Below the pieces are notes generated by a model. It saw only the letters and a program-made list of their open reading frames with translations. It was not told the origin of the DNA and searched no databases. The position numbers and the translations under genes are program-made. DNA of 64,000 bases from Adiantum capillus-veneris (lineage: Eukaryota; Streptophyta; Polypodiopsida; Polypodiales; Pteridaceae): the NCBI GenBank assembly GCA_014529385.2, contig CM043944.1:85339884-85403883 (forward strand). Direction: 5' to 3'. Below, one piece after another: positions 22,662-34,434 of the stretch. Position 1 is the first letter of the stretch. The number at the start of each line of letters is the position of its first letter.

Positions 22662-23037
22662 GCAATGGTAGAAACCAACATAAGAAAGAGAGTGAGATAG
22701 ACACTTCGCACATCATTGCACTCCCCCATGTGTTGCAAAAGAAAAAAACATGCTTTAGGCTCTGCTAGGTCTTGGTCAATTTTGTGTAGATCCGTCATGG
22801 CCCCTCCTCAACGCAAGCGGCCACTCCCATGTTCTTTGGCTTCTGAATTCCTTACTTATGTGTAAGGACCCATGATTCCCACACCCATCTTCAGCCCCGC
22901 ATCCATCCTTTTCTGCATGGCTTCAGTCATGCTTTGCATGAGCACATGCATGGTGCCCAAGTAGTAGGCAACAAAACATTATTATGTGCGCAAAAAAAAA
23001 AGCGATCCTTCAGAACCATGGTATGAAATTGAGGAAC
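22662..23037. other. No gene identified
   Basis: Unique-looking sequence between two local repeat clusters. Confidence 0.35.
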
Positions 23038-23500
23038 CCAAATCACACTCCTAAATCATACCACATCGGCATGGAAGGTATAAGGAAAGAGTCCCAAAGG
23101 AGCTTGCTCTTCTCATTTCAGGGCACACTCCTAAACCATATCGTGTCGGCACGGAAGGTATTAGGAAAGAGTCCCAAAGGAGCTTGTTTTCGTATGCTTA
23201 GAGCCCTACAGTATTGCTCTTCTCAATCCGGGTACTTTCCTTCAAAGCCTACACTTGAGTTTGCATTTGCTGGAGGGACACCTTTGCTTCTCCTCAATCC
23301 GAGGCACGACCCTAAATCATACCGCGTCGACAAGGAAGGAGTTATGGCATGATCGTGGGTACTTTCCTACAAATCCCTACACTTGATTTTGCAGTTGCTA
23401 GAGGGACTCCATGCACACCTTTGCTTCTCCTCTCAATTCGGGGCACGACCCTAAAACATACCGCGTCGACGCGAAAGGAGTTATGGCATGATCCCGTTTA
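23038..23500. repeat. Cluster of CTAAA-CATACC-CGTCGGC repeats
   Basis: Four related units occur at about 23046, 23132, 23310 and 23448, each with CCTAAA.CATA.C.CGTCG.C followed by GGAAGG or GAAAGGAG. The last two belong to a longer unit of about 150 bp that also repeats GGTACTTTCCT, CTACACTTGA and CCTTTGCTTCTCCTC. The GC-rich CGTCGGC core resembles the centre of the palindromes at 23926 and 25209. Confidence 0.65.
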
Positions 23501-23925
23501 TCAAAACAGTGATATTAGCCCATGTTCCTTGCAGCTATGACCTGCCTCGCCTCCTCAGGATTATTGAAAACGATGAGCAGTTAAGTGAGTCTCTCGCCCA
23601 TATCCTCTCTCAAAAAGTCTAATGCCCCACTCCTGAATACGCTAGACCTGCCCAACTGTAGTGCAAGCCATCTCTGCATGCACCTATAACCTAGGGTAGC
23701 TCACCCAAAAACCTGTCTCCTGCCCTCTATGACTGCATGCCTGGCTTCTGTACTGAACTCCATTTCCATCCTTAATCCCAATCGGCAGCGGCCAAGCATG
23801 TAGTCTGTTGAGATTTCAGCCTATCAAAAGAATTACCTGGCATGGCTCCAGAGTGAGCTCGCCGACCATGTAGGTGCACACACCCCATGCTTAAAAGTTT
23901 CTTGAATTACATCTGTACAACAAGC
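23501..23925. other. No gene identified
   Basis: No domain or repeat recognised. Confidence 0.35.
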
Positions 23926-23981
23926 TGGACATTGCTCTAACTACTCCCGCGTCGGCGCGGGATAGTTTAGGGTAATGTCCC
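23926..23981. repeat. GC-cored imperfect palindrome, copy 1
   Basis: The left arm (TGGACATTGCTCTAACTACT) and right arm (ATAGTTTAGGGTAATGTCCC) are near-complementary around the core CCCGCGTCGGCGCGGG, so the single strand could form a hairpin of about 25 bp. A related palindrome is at 25209-25263. Both are followed by a long GA tract. Confidence 0.8.
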
Positions 23982-24037
23982 GATGAGGTGTTGTAAAAGG
24001 TAGAGTGACTAAGAAATCTATTCAATGTAAGGTCACA

Positions 24038-24046
<9 letters not shown>

Positions 24047-24123
<77 letters not shown>
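24047..24123. repeat. (GA)n microsatellite
   Basis: About 77 bp of uninterrupted GA, 65 bp after palindrome copy 1. Confidence 0.97.
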
Positions 24124-24125
<2 letters not shown>

Positions 24126-24628
24126 GGTGCGCTTGGAGCTTTTAATACCCAAGCTGCAAATATTGTGTCAGCAATTTTTTTTCATCACAACAGGTCATGA
24201 GATCTTGCAGTGTATTACAATGATGGAGCCCACAAAAGCCGGGTCTGACCTACTGCATGTTTCCATCACTATGACTTCTTTGGAGGTTGCAACGATCGGA
24301 GGTGGTACACAGCTTCCATCGCAAGCTGCATGTTTAAACCGTCTAGGAGTAAAAGGTGCAAATGCTGACGCACAAAAGCTTTAGTTGATGGGGCAGTTTT
24401 AGCTGGAGAGTTGTCACTAATTATGTCGACTTTAGCAGCAGGGCATCTCGGAACACTCGTTCTAGTAGAAGTGTGGCTAAAGAAGCACAAACATGTCCTT
24501 GATTTTAATTTTGGAGATCAGTAGGGTCGATCGTGAATCCCTAAATGCTCAGCTCCTAGGCAATATTATTTATCGACTTTCAAAATTGTCTACACAATAT
24601 ACGTACCCTTGCTTTTTTGCAAGTGCTC

Positions 24629-24632
<4 letters not shown>

Positions 24633-24704
<72 letters not shown>
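24633..24704. repeat. (GA)36 microsatellite
   Basis: Uninterrupted GA tract of about 72 bp. Confidence 0.97.
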
Positions 24705-24710
<6 letters not shown>

Positions 24711-25080
24711 CCAATCAATGCTCTCGCTTTCAATCCCCACGATAGAGGTTTCTCAAATGGAGCCTAAGATGGTTATGTATGTGTGCATCATTTCGATGCT
24801 AATTATTTCAATACCAAAGTGTAAAAAAGTATATTTTTATAGAGGAAGAGCAACTCGTCAGTTTGCACGAGTGCATGTGAAAAAGGCTTCAGGTATAGGC
24901 TCATTGTGGAAGGGTGTCCCCCAAGGTTTTTAGTTCTTGTTTGTGTTTTAGGTTGTCTCTAGCTAATCTTGAAGCCTTACTTTAAAGAATAGCTACTTTC
25001 CATACCTATTCGGGTGGTCCTCTCTTTGCATTGATGAGTGTTACTGATTATTGCAATAATAATTTTTCTGGGAAAAAAAA

Positions 25081-25084
<4 letters not shown>

Positions 25085-25162
<78 letters not shown>
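25085..25162. repeat. (AG)39 microsatellite
   Basis: Uninterrupted tract of about 78 bp, just left of palindrome copy 2. Confidence 0.97.
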
Positions 25163-25163
<1 letters not shown>

Positions 25164-25208
25164 ACTTGTAAGTTTGCATTAATTTCATGCATTACATCTG
25201 AACAAGCT

Positions 25209-25263
25209 GGGCATTGCCCTAACTACTACCGTGCCGGCACGGGATAGTTTAGGGTAATGTCCC
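25209..25263. repeat. GC-cored imperfect palindrome, copy 2
   Basis: Arms GGGCATTGCCCTAACTACT and ATAGTTTAGGGTAATGTCCC flank the core ACCGTGCCGGCACGGG. The flanks also match copy 1 (ACATCTG.ACAAGCTGG on the left, GAGGTGTTGTGAAAGG on the right, with about 55 bp inserted here). The core differs from copy 1 in both arms in a pairing-preserving way (CGCG/CGCG against GTGC/GCAC). Confidence 0.8.
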
Positions 25264-25376
25264 AACATTCTTGTCATCCTTCCATATTGCAATGCACATT
25301 AGGCCAATGCTAGAGCGAGGTGTTGTGAAAGGCAACGGGAGATAGTTGAGAACGATAACTTGTAAGGTAACTGGGA

Positions 25377-25477
<101 letters not shown>

Positions 25478-26448
25478 ACTAGTGAATTTGTGTTAAATTT
25501 GGATAGCTATTGTATTGAGATTTGATGAGTAGGGTGACAATTAAGCGTGGAGGTGTTGTGGTTGCAAGAGTATGGAGGCAAGAGGCATCCAAGGTAGTCA
25601 CAAAGGGGGTTTGGTTAAATATCGTCCTGCTTGTATACGTGTACATGGAGGTGATCTACACCGTCGATCACGGCAGACACCAAAACTTTTAGAACTATAA
25701 ACAACATGCATCCCTAACTGGTAGTTTGCCACATGTGTGCAAGTAGTGAGATGAAGTTGATTAAAGTTGAGGAATATAATTTGTTTGGGGAGAAAAATCA
25801 GTTATCCACTTGAAACCTTTTTGGTCCCAAGTTTAGACAGATGAGGCAAATGCAAACTGAATTGTAGTTCGTACTATCTACTTTTGTGGAGCCAAAAAAA
25901 GATGCTTGAGAAAGAGAGATCGTGTGTTTTTCATGGGAGCAACGCATGGTTAAGCACATTGTTAATTGTATATATTCCTCATTTCAAGATGAGCATAAAA
26001 TACTCTATTATAAATTATTATTTGCACATCAAAATATGCAATCATCCACAAGACAACGATGCAGAACTTGTCAACCAGTTTTATGAGCATTCAGTCATTA
26101 TGTGCGTCAAGTAGAAGACATGTTGATGTAGCTCAATCAACAATTCTTGAAATGCAAGTACTAAGTCCAGAGATGAATAGAGATAGAATACGGAAAAAGA
26201 GTGTGTGAAAATTGCGATCAATCTTTATTGACCCCGATGAAACTCTTGAAGAAAACTGCCATATTTAAGGACGGTTTTTTACTATCACTACAAAACTTTA
26301 CAATGTACCACATAGTAAGCATGATTTTGTTGCTCCAAGTCTATGGCTGGAAAAGAAGGTGCCTTGGACAATCTTGACACGATGACAATGGGTTTGTGTT
26401 GCAAGGTGACAATGTGGCAACACAATAGAACAACTGCCCGAGTGGGCA

Positions 26449-26830
26449 ATGTGTGCTAAATTCAAAGATGGAAAGCATGCTAGATGGAGTTCAAAACTAA
26501 CCAAATACTTCAATGAGATGATATCATTGGGTAGAAGCATGCAAGTACAACTAATGAAAGAGGTTATATTGGTACCTAACGCATCGCATGTTTTTCATGT
26601 TAGCACTCCTGGCTCGGTTCAAAAGGGGGTGAACTATGTTGTGACCATTGCAGAATTCCCTCGATGTACTTGTGAGGATTTCCAGAAAAGAGATAACAAG
26701 TGCCTTGAAAGCACATGTACTTTGCATATTTTTGTGTCCTTCAGTTGGATTCTTTAGCTCATGAGTTTGTGCATCAGGTTGCACTAACAAAGGTAGAGCT
26801 TTACAAGTATTCACCTACTATGGATTGACC
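26449..26830 (+). pseudogene. SWIM zinc-finger fragment (MULE/FAR1-like transposase)
   Basis: The open frame has ARWSSKLTKYFNEMI, then YVVTIAEFPRCTCEDFQKRDNKCLESTCTLHIFV. The C-x-C-x(n)-C-x-H arrangement with an upstream F..CTCEDF is the SWIM zinc finger of plant Mutator-like transposases and FAR1/FHY3-related proteins. After a stop, HEFVHQVALTKVEL fits the segment that usually follows. The DDE catalytic part is not present. It is too short to tell a transposon from a domesticated relative; a transposon remnant is more likely here. Confidence 0.55.
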
Positions 26831-26989
26831 ATTTTGTTGGACTACCTACAGTACATTATGGTACCGAGGCTTAATACAAAAAAGGAATTTTGTGTTACAA
26901 TTCTCTTTACCTTTGCTCGAAAAAATGATATGCTCGGTTTTTTCCGCTCGGTGTATGGATTTCCTTTGTTGCTTATTGTGTTTACTTCA

Positions 26990-27760
26990 AAAGAACATCC
27001 AATTGAGGTTACATCATTTTGTTGCTTTATGTGGATGACATGCTTTCTACTGGACCTAATATGCAAGATATTCTATTGCCAAAGCTATGCTTGCAAAGTC
27101 ATGTGTGATGATGAACTAGGGTGTTGCAAAGCATATCGTGGTATGCAAATTATTGAGATAGAAACAATCAAACCTTGACTCTTATCGCAAAAGGATTATA
27201 TCAAGAAGGTGTTGGAGAGGCTCCACAAACAAGATGCAAAGCCAGTGAGTACCCTTATCCACCAATCACTTCAAGTTAAGCAAAGGTCAAAGTCTTTGTA
27301 CACTAGAAGACAAGGACTACATGAAATCCATGTCGTACGATGTTGTTATTCAGATGTCTTATGTATGCCATGGTATGCACTAGACGTGACATTTCTTATG
27401 TAGTGGGAGATTTGAGCAGGTTTATGAAGCATCTAGATAAGGCTAAATAGAATGTTGTAAATTGGATTCGAAGGTACTTGAAAGGGATGGCATGTGAATG
27501 CTTGTGTTATTGTGGCACTAACACTACCTTAGTAGGATATGTTGATGCTGACATGGCTAGAAATGGCTGACTCTACCTTAGTAGGATATGTTGAGGGCAG
27601 GGTAGGAGTTTGGGGGTAGCACCATAGAAGACCAAACATATATCCATTTTAGAATTTTATTTTGTACGTAGTTTCAACCAAAGTGGATGATATTCATCAC
27701 ATCATGGAGGGAATTTTATAAATGTATGAGGATATGAAACATGGAAATTAGTGTGTGGTG
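26990..27760 (+). pseudogene. Ty1/copia RT active site, connection and RNase H remnant
   Basis: Frames joined across several shifts give LLLYVDDMLSTGPN (RT active site), then VLERLHKQDAKPVSTL, a Tyr/Met-rich stretch ending near DVTFLM, then LVGYVDADMA (start of copia RNase H) and an SI.EFYF region. Stops and frameshifts are frequent. The order matches the C-terminal third of copia pol. It may be the far end of the remnant at 19335-21180 or a separate insertion. Confidence 0.65.
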
Positions 27761-27820
27761 AACAAGAAGCTCGTTGTTGTAGTGAGTTTTACTATGGACA
27801 CAGCCCGCATTGGGTGAACT

Positions 27821-27823
<3 letters not shown>

Positions 27824-27860
<37 letters not shown>
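27824..27860. repeat. (CT)n microsatellite
   Basis: About 37 bp of CT directly downstream of the copia RNase H remnant. Confidence 0.95.
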
Positions 27861-27864
<4 letters not shown>

Positions 27865-28797
27865 TTTTGTGTGTCTTTTTGTTGGTATTTCATCAACACC
27901 CTAGGGTCAGCTAGGAAAAGGAGAACTTGATCTCTTGTGGCATATTGCCTCCATATTGCAAAGTGGATTATTTACTAAGAAGTAAGAATATTTTTAGATG
28001 TTTTTTAATATTTTTCTTAATAATATATAACCTCTACAGAAACAACAAAGGAGTTAAGGTGCTCTCCTAAATGTTATAAGAGGTAACATGAACCTTCATA
28101 TTGTTTCATTGGTGTTTCTAGAGCAACGTGTGAATCTTCCGAATTCACTCCCTCAAGTCAAAATTTTACTTCTCTAGATGAAAAACTCATCCTAGCAAAT
28201 TATAGGTTTGTAACACATAGTAGCATGGTGAAGATAAACACATTTTTCTTTGTTTCAAAAACATAGAGGCAAGTTACAAACAACCTAAGAAATGATTGTG
28301 AAAATAAATTGTTAGATTTTTCAAGCAAAATCTAAGATTTTGTTAGCCAAAGTTTTGTTTCCTAGAATATTATTGTCCCCATATTTGTATCATAATGTGT
28401 AACATAACTTTGTTTGTTCAATATGCTGTTGGTTTATACATATATATTTCTGTTACTTATTACCTCTCTTTTAATCTCATGACTAAATCTAAAACTTTCT
28501 CACAACATATATCAATAAAAAATTTTACATCTGTGTGTGTGGCGGTATTCATATTTACATTATGTTACAACGATTTGTGATATATTCTCATAACTAACAT
28601 ATCATTGTTAGCACATGTTCTCTAAATGATGTATCTTTAATGACCGGTACATCTTCCATGACTTTATTTTTGATGATATGCCATGGTATTGATATTGTGC
28701 ATAGATGTACTTTCTCAAATTCAAGATAATTTTTTGCTACCTAAAAATCCATAGTCAAAAGGATTGCAAAACAACAAAGTGATGTCATCCACATCCT
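27861..28797. other. No gene identified
   Basis: Very AT-rich sequence with no motif recognised. Its right end adjoins the 3' end of a reverse-strand LINE. Confidence 0.4.
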
Positions 28798-30640
28798 TTA
28801 AAGAAGCAAAATGCAACTGAGAAAACAATAATGAAGGTGAGAAAGTGACCATTTCCACCATTCCTTAACAACAAAGAAATTCCAAAATAAATGTTTCACA
28901 TCCTCAAGTCTACCACACCTACTACTTTTTCCATTTGATGTCCACATTGCAAGACCATGTATACAGTATCTAGAGAAAAACTTTATGTTTGAAAGCAACT
29001 TTAGAGTTCTAGATAAAAATTTCTTCAACTACAACTCAATTGAATTATTTCATTAGGAAAAGTTTGGACTCAAAAATGGGCCTTGTAAGAATTGTTGATG
29101 TGGCATAGCTTTCAAAAAGTGGGGATCGGTAATTTTTTTGCAAATAAGATCCAAAATTGTCGAAGGTTGGATATTTAGAATCTACTCTTCAAATGCTATC
29201 TATTGATATATAGCATGCATGTATCAGACATTGCCTTCATGTAAATATAGAAAAAGGCGATTTTAGATTATCGTAACGGTAACAAAACCTGGCTGATTGA
29301 AAAAAATGGCATAACTTTCATAGAAGTCATCCAAACTTTTCGGACCTTTGCTCTTTAGAATCCATTTTTCAAGAACTTTCCAATGATAGGTCATATCATG
29401 GGGTTCTAAGCAATATTTAGAGGGGTCTACCGGGTTGCTTTCTTTTGTACATCTTTGATGATGTGGCACTCTTAAAAGGCCCAAAAATGAGTTCAAAATT
29501 TTCCTAATGAGTTTCCATCTGTTATTACCTCTTACATGAATCTCATGTGGGTGCAACAACAAAGAATAAAACTTAGTAGTAGAAGTCCACCAAATACCTG
29601 CTTGAGCTGGCAACTATGAATATCTAAACCTGTCCACAGGATTGTCTGTCAATGACACTTATAGCCTAAATGTATGCACACAAAGTTCACCCTAGGCTTC
29701 TTTGAATACATTTGAACTTCTGAATCTCCTCCTAGCTACTGCAAGAAACAACACAAACTTACCCTCATCATCTAATAATTGTCTTTGACAGAATGCACTC
29801 GTTTCTTTTACATCAAGACTGTAGGTGTTTTTTTTTTTGTAAATCTCCAAAATGCATTTTCTTGTCCTAGAGAGTGAACAATACACCTTATTATGCCCTA
29901 CCAAACCAACCTATATCATGTGAATTTCCAAGAGTTTATAAGTAGCTGAGCTATATTGTAGCCTATTTTAAAGGAGGCATGACTAAAAAGCTTGTCCCAA
30001 TTTTGGACTTGTTCCACAAGAAATGAAATATAATGTAGAAGAGCCTAAAATCTCCCATAGACACTTGGCCAAGATGTATCTCTATTGAACATATGTTTTA
30101 CCATAGTGGATCTTCTAGCATGAGCATGAGACTCAAAATCAAGAATCCTTAACCCTCCATACTCTTTGCCTGTAGCAATAAAGTCCCACGTCATGAAAGT
30201 ATGGGTTTTTTTTTTTTTTAGCTCCCGAAAATCACTTAATAGAATTTTCCGAAACTACATGAAGTATTTATATTTCCAATCTAGGAGGGGAATGAAGTAT
30301 AGAGTATAGGGAACAAGAATGGCTTGGATAATCCTCACTCTAGCATGCAAAGGCCATTCATCACATTACCAAGATGCTATCTTTGTCCGCTCTATTTAAG
30401 ACCCAAGAAATGAGTTGAGCTTTTGTGAAATCCACCCGTAAAGGATATCCTAAGTATCTGAAGACATGCCCTTTGTTCAACCTTTTACATTCCAAGATTA
30501 GTTTATCAAATTGATATGCATTTACATCAATAAGAAAAGATTTATGCAATTTGTCTCTAGCCTTGATGTCAATGATAAAAGGTCCAAATAAGACATACAT
30601 TTCCCCTGATTAGCTTTGAAATATTTTCAAAAACAAAAGC
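28798..30640 (-). pseudogene. LINE (non-LTR) reverse transcriptase C-terminus with zf-RVT
   Basis: Reading the reverse strand from 30600: an RT thumb-like segment with FRYLGYPLRVDFTKAQLISWVLNR, then WPLHARVRIIQAILVPYTLYF and KILLSDFRELKK across frameshifts. Further on come RKILNSFLGLL and KVLEKWILKSKGPKSL. Last is CGRLEDVKHLFWNFFVVKEWW, a C..C/H zf-RVT motif near the end of plant L1-type ORF2. LINE ORF2 carries out target-primed reverse transcription. The endonuclease and RT palm are missing, and stops are frequent. The 5'-truncated form is typical of LINE insertions. Confidence 0.7.
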
Positions 30641-30718
30641 GTATCATTAGCAAACCCTAGAGAAGGTAATTGCTCTAATCTTACTTGTAAACTCTCCGAA
30701 TTCCCCAATTACATTTGT

Positions 30719-31379
30719 TGTAATGGAATTGGCCTATTAACTTGAGAGTAGCGAAAATGAATGAGAATACTTTTAAGAAATCACTTTGTGAGAATAGCGG
30801 GTGAAGATAACAACATAATCATAGCAATTAGTTAACTTGGCATGAACAATACTTTTGCAGAGAGAGAATTTAGAGAACATGACAATAGTTGAGGACTAGA
30901 TTTATGTGGAGCCGGTCCCCCCTCCAATAGGCATTTGTATTATGATTTCTCCCATTAAGAGAGACTTGTTACAATACAATCTTTGTGTTCCTTGTGACTT
31001 AGGTGATGCAATGAAGATGGAAAGCTTCATGCATCACAAACATAACATAAACTTTGAAGAAATATTTAACTATCCCAAGCCTCAATCCCAAGACCTCAAA
31101 CACCTTCGAAGGTGGAGAGAGCTAGCAAGGAATGAGGGTAGGGAAGAGGAAAAAGAAACATTTCATAGGAGAAAGAATTAGTTCCTCACTTATCATAACT
31201 CTTCTTGCTAGCATACATAATAGCATAGTAATGAAGATGGAGAAGATGGAAAGCTTAAGCATTGAAGCATGGCTCTTGGTTTGATTTGCACTCCATAGCC
31301 AAGAGTGTTGGTGTAGGCTCTCAACCTCTACTTGCTTGGAGTAGGAGAGGGAGCTCTTTTACTTTGCACAATGCATAAT

Positions 31380-31432
<53 letters not shown>

Positions 31433-32312
31433 AGAGTATACCCCCTAAGAAACCCCCTAGCTTGCTTTGGTTGACCCCCCCTTGTAGCTCATGCTTGAAG
31501 CTCATTGGACCCCTCCATGCCTAGCCAATCACAAGCAGGAGGCATTACAAGCAACAAGGGTAGCCTTGGGACAAGTGTCCCCCTTTCCCCCTTGAGAGAG
31601 AGGACTTGATAAATGCAAAGAGAATTAATTAAATCTCATAAATTATCATTGGACCCCTTGGGTGGCCAACCAATAGGCTTCAGGCACACCATGAGGGCAA
31701 CATGAGGAGGAACTTGACAAGTGTCCCTTATGATTTCTTTGTACCAAGTATGCCTTGTGTGAGTGTGTGGGTGTTCTCTCTCATCCCCCTCATGTAGGGA
31801 TCGCCCCCTCCTTGTAGGGATTGGATCTTTGACTTTTGACACCTCAAGCCCCGCAAGCTTAGGCCCGGTTCCCACTACAAGCTTGGCCCTTAAGCACTTT
31901 AAGCTTGGGCTGGGTTCAAAACTCAAGTACAGCCCTAGCATCTCAAGCACCTCAAGCATCAAGCACCTCAAGCACCTTAAGCTTGGGTCAGGTTCCCACC
32001 TCAAGCACCTCAATCTAGGTTCGGGTTCCCACCTCAAGCTCAGCCCTAGCTTACCTAAGGTCAAAGGACTTTTACACCCCTATTGGAGGTCTTCAATGAA
32101 GCTAACCCTAAGGTCTTAAGCTCCATTGGTTAGCCTTGCTCTTTGATAGAACATCTCTCATTTGGGCCCGTTTACCATTGGCCCCGTGTTGAGATAGATC
32201 TATAAGCATCTGTCTATATCTTAACCCTTGTTCCCGTTTAATCTCCCACATTAAATGATCAGTTTAATATGAGAAAATCCTTTGGGTTGGTTAGATATTA
32301 GATTTTATGACA
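30719..32312 (-). repeat. 3' LTR of G2 (1594 bp)
   Basis: On the reverse strand it starts TGTCATAAAATC at 32312 after a polypurine tract (AAGAGAGAGGTAA) and ends in ..ATTACA-type sequence at 30719. It contains a CTCAAGCACC minisatellite (31840-32045) and a long GT tract (31382-31430) not present at that length in its sister LTR. Confidence 0.85.
31382..31430. repeat. (GT)24 microsatellite inside the G2 LTR
   Basis: Uninterrupted tract of about 49 bp. The sister LTR at about 36980-37000 has only a short interrupted GTGTGTGTGAGTATGTGTG, so expansion took place in this copy after insertion. Confidence 0.95.
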
Positions 32313-32672
32313 TTACCTCTCTCTTGAACCATAGTCGTCCTCGACTATGAGGTAGAAGAGATAAAGCCTTAGTCATTAGTCAATCTTACTTAGTGGGTAG
32401 AGGATCCATTTTTACCCTACTACATCTTTCCAAGATGGATGACTAATCCATTTGGTGCTTGGGAGATATAGCTGCCACCACAAGCATGTCTGCTCTTTAC
32501 TCCATTTCATTCTCGCAAAGTAGAGTGACAAATTCTACTTGGTGTTTGAGAGCGTTGTCATCACAAACATGATTCTAAGCATGCATACTATTTGTATTTG
32601 TGCACAATTAAAAAGAGAACTAGTCTTATAGGACAAAAACATGGGTCATTTAAAAGAAATTTGTATATTTAC

Positions 32673-33705
32673 TTACTCTAATGTAGCATTGTAAGCATTG
32701 ATAAGGTTCATACTATCCTTAAGCTGTATTCCTTGCATCCATCTAGCATCTTCAAAAGGATAATTTTTGAACTTAATAAGATACCGTTGGATAATCTTAC
32801 CATGTCGTAGTACCTTGTCTTCATGCCGAAGAATAGCTTCGGGTTGTAGCACCTCTTCTTGGTGTTTCACTTCGGGAGGATCTTCGATAATTGGTTCACT
32901 TGGTGGCTCTCCTTTGTAGGGCTTAAGTAGGCTCACATGAAAGGCAATGTTTATGAGCCAATGGTTGGGCAACTTGAGTTGGTAAGCCGTCTCATTGATG
33001 GGCTTCAAGATTTGGAAAGGACCATAGTATCTTTTTGCTAGCTTAGCATAATACTTTTGATGGCCCGTAGGATTTTTGCCCGTGGTTTTCCTTAATCGAG
33101 CCTTAGGAAACTTAAGCAAGACCCAATCATTTTATTTGAATGTTAAGGCCCTTCTGTGCTTGTCAGCAATAGCTTTTTGCCTTTGTTGAGATATGGATAT
33201 AGCCTCCTTAATCTTTTGAAAAGATTCTTGTAGATCACGGCTATACCCATCGACGACGAAGATCTTCCCATGTACTTTGAATAGCAAGGGACTTTTAGGT
33301 CTTCCCTCAATGATCTCAAAAGGTGCTTTTCCTGTAGAAGTATGTACAATATTATTGTAGGCATACTCTACAAGAGGTAAGCACTTTTCCCATTGTGAGC
33401 GTTGATCTACTTCGGTAACATAAGTCTTGAGTAGATCGAGTATCGTAAGATAGGCCGAAGAGAAATTCAATCTTGCTCCTAGATTTTCAAAGAGACCTTT
33501 CTAGAAATTACTGGTCATTCTAGGATCTCTATTTGACACGATGGATGTTGGTAATGCATGGTGTTTGAAAAATTCTGTGATATGAAGAGAGTTGCTATTT
33601 GGTGTGCCTTAATAGTCTTTTTGACAGGAATAAAGTGTGGTTGCTTGCTAAACCTGTCGACTATTGTCCATATTCCCGTATTCCCATGGATAGACTTGGA
33701 GTAAT
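32673..33705 (-). pseudogene. G2 integrase core end, C-terminus and chromodomain
   Basis: On the reverse strand: SIHGNTGIWTIVDRFSKQPHFIPVKKT (integrase core, DRFSK), then SSAY, WEKCLPLVEYAYNN and FEIIEGRPKSPL. A stop (ACTTTTAAATGA, ends 33132) precedes LLKFPKARLRKTTG, KYYAKLAKRYYGPFQI, HVSLLKPYKG and a chromodomain (HEDKVLRHGKIIQRYLIKFKNY.FEDARWM). It ends at 32673. The chromodomain tethers the pre-integration complex to modified histones. Several frameshifts break the core. The block joins directly to the start of RT at 33706. Confidence 0.8.
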
Positions 33706-34434
33706 CTTTTGCACTGAAAGGACTGGAGAACAAAAGGGAGAGGAACTAGGCCTCACCATCCCTTTGTCTACCAATTCCTGTACTTGCCTCATGATCTCCT
33801 CTTATTGAGCTTGAGAGACTCGATAAGGAGGCTTTTTAGGCGGTGAGATTCTTGGAAGGAGCTCAATAAGATGGTCATCATCCCCTCGTTTTGGAGGTAA
33901 GTCCATAGGGATATCATCGACGAACACATCTTGGAATCCTTTTAGAAGATTAGACAAGTCTAACTCTTCTTGATTCCTACCATTTACATTTCATGAAACA
34001 TTAGGATCTTTTAGAGATTCTTTGACAAAAATCATGTACATAAAAATTGAGCTCTTCATTGACTTATCAAAAGCAGGAGGATTTACAAGTGGAATAGTGG
34101 GACCATGCTCACTAGAATCTATATACATGTTCTTTCCCTTGTAGGTGAAGTAGATTCTCCTTTCATGAAGCTTCATATTGGTAGCCATGCGATCAAACCA
34201 TGGCGCCCCTAGGATAGCATCCTCATGTTGGAGAGGAGAGATGAAAAAGTCTTCTTTGTCGACATAGATTTGGACATGAAGCCTCAACTTCCCAATCAAG
34301 GGAGTATTAGAGGCTTGATGTCCCTTGAAAGCTGTGTCAGCCATTACCATATCTCCCATCTCAAAAGCTTGAATGTCCAACTTGGTGGCCAACTCCGTTG
34401 ATATGAAGTTGTGAGTAGAGCCATGGTCAAACAA
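33706..34434 (-). pseudogene. G2 protease and first RT residues
   Basis: The protease reads FDHGSTHNFIS (active-site region, His in place of the usual Ser/Thr), TELATKLDIQ, then ILGAPWFDRMATNM. A linker leads to the RT entry (VDDIPMDLPPKRGDDDH, then KGMVRPSSSPFCSPVL). That ends abruptly at the deletion junction near 33706, just before the RT motifs seen in G1 at 11520. Confidence 0.75.

Noticed and set aside
34390-34434. Loss of protease function in G2, inferred from DHG in place of D[ST]G
   Set aside because: The middle residue varies among plant elements, and DGG in element B is normal for its branch. Stops elsewhere are better evidence of inactivity.
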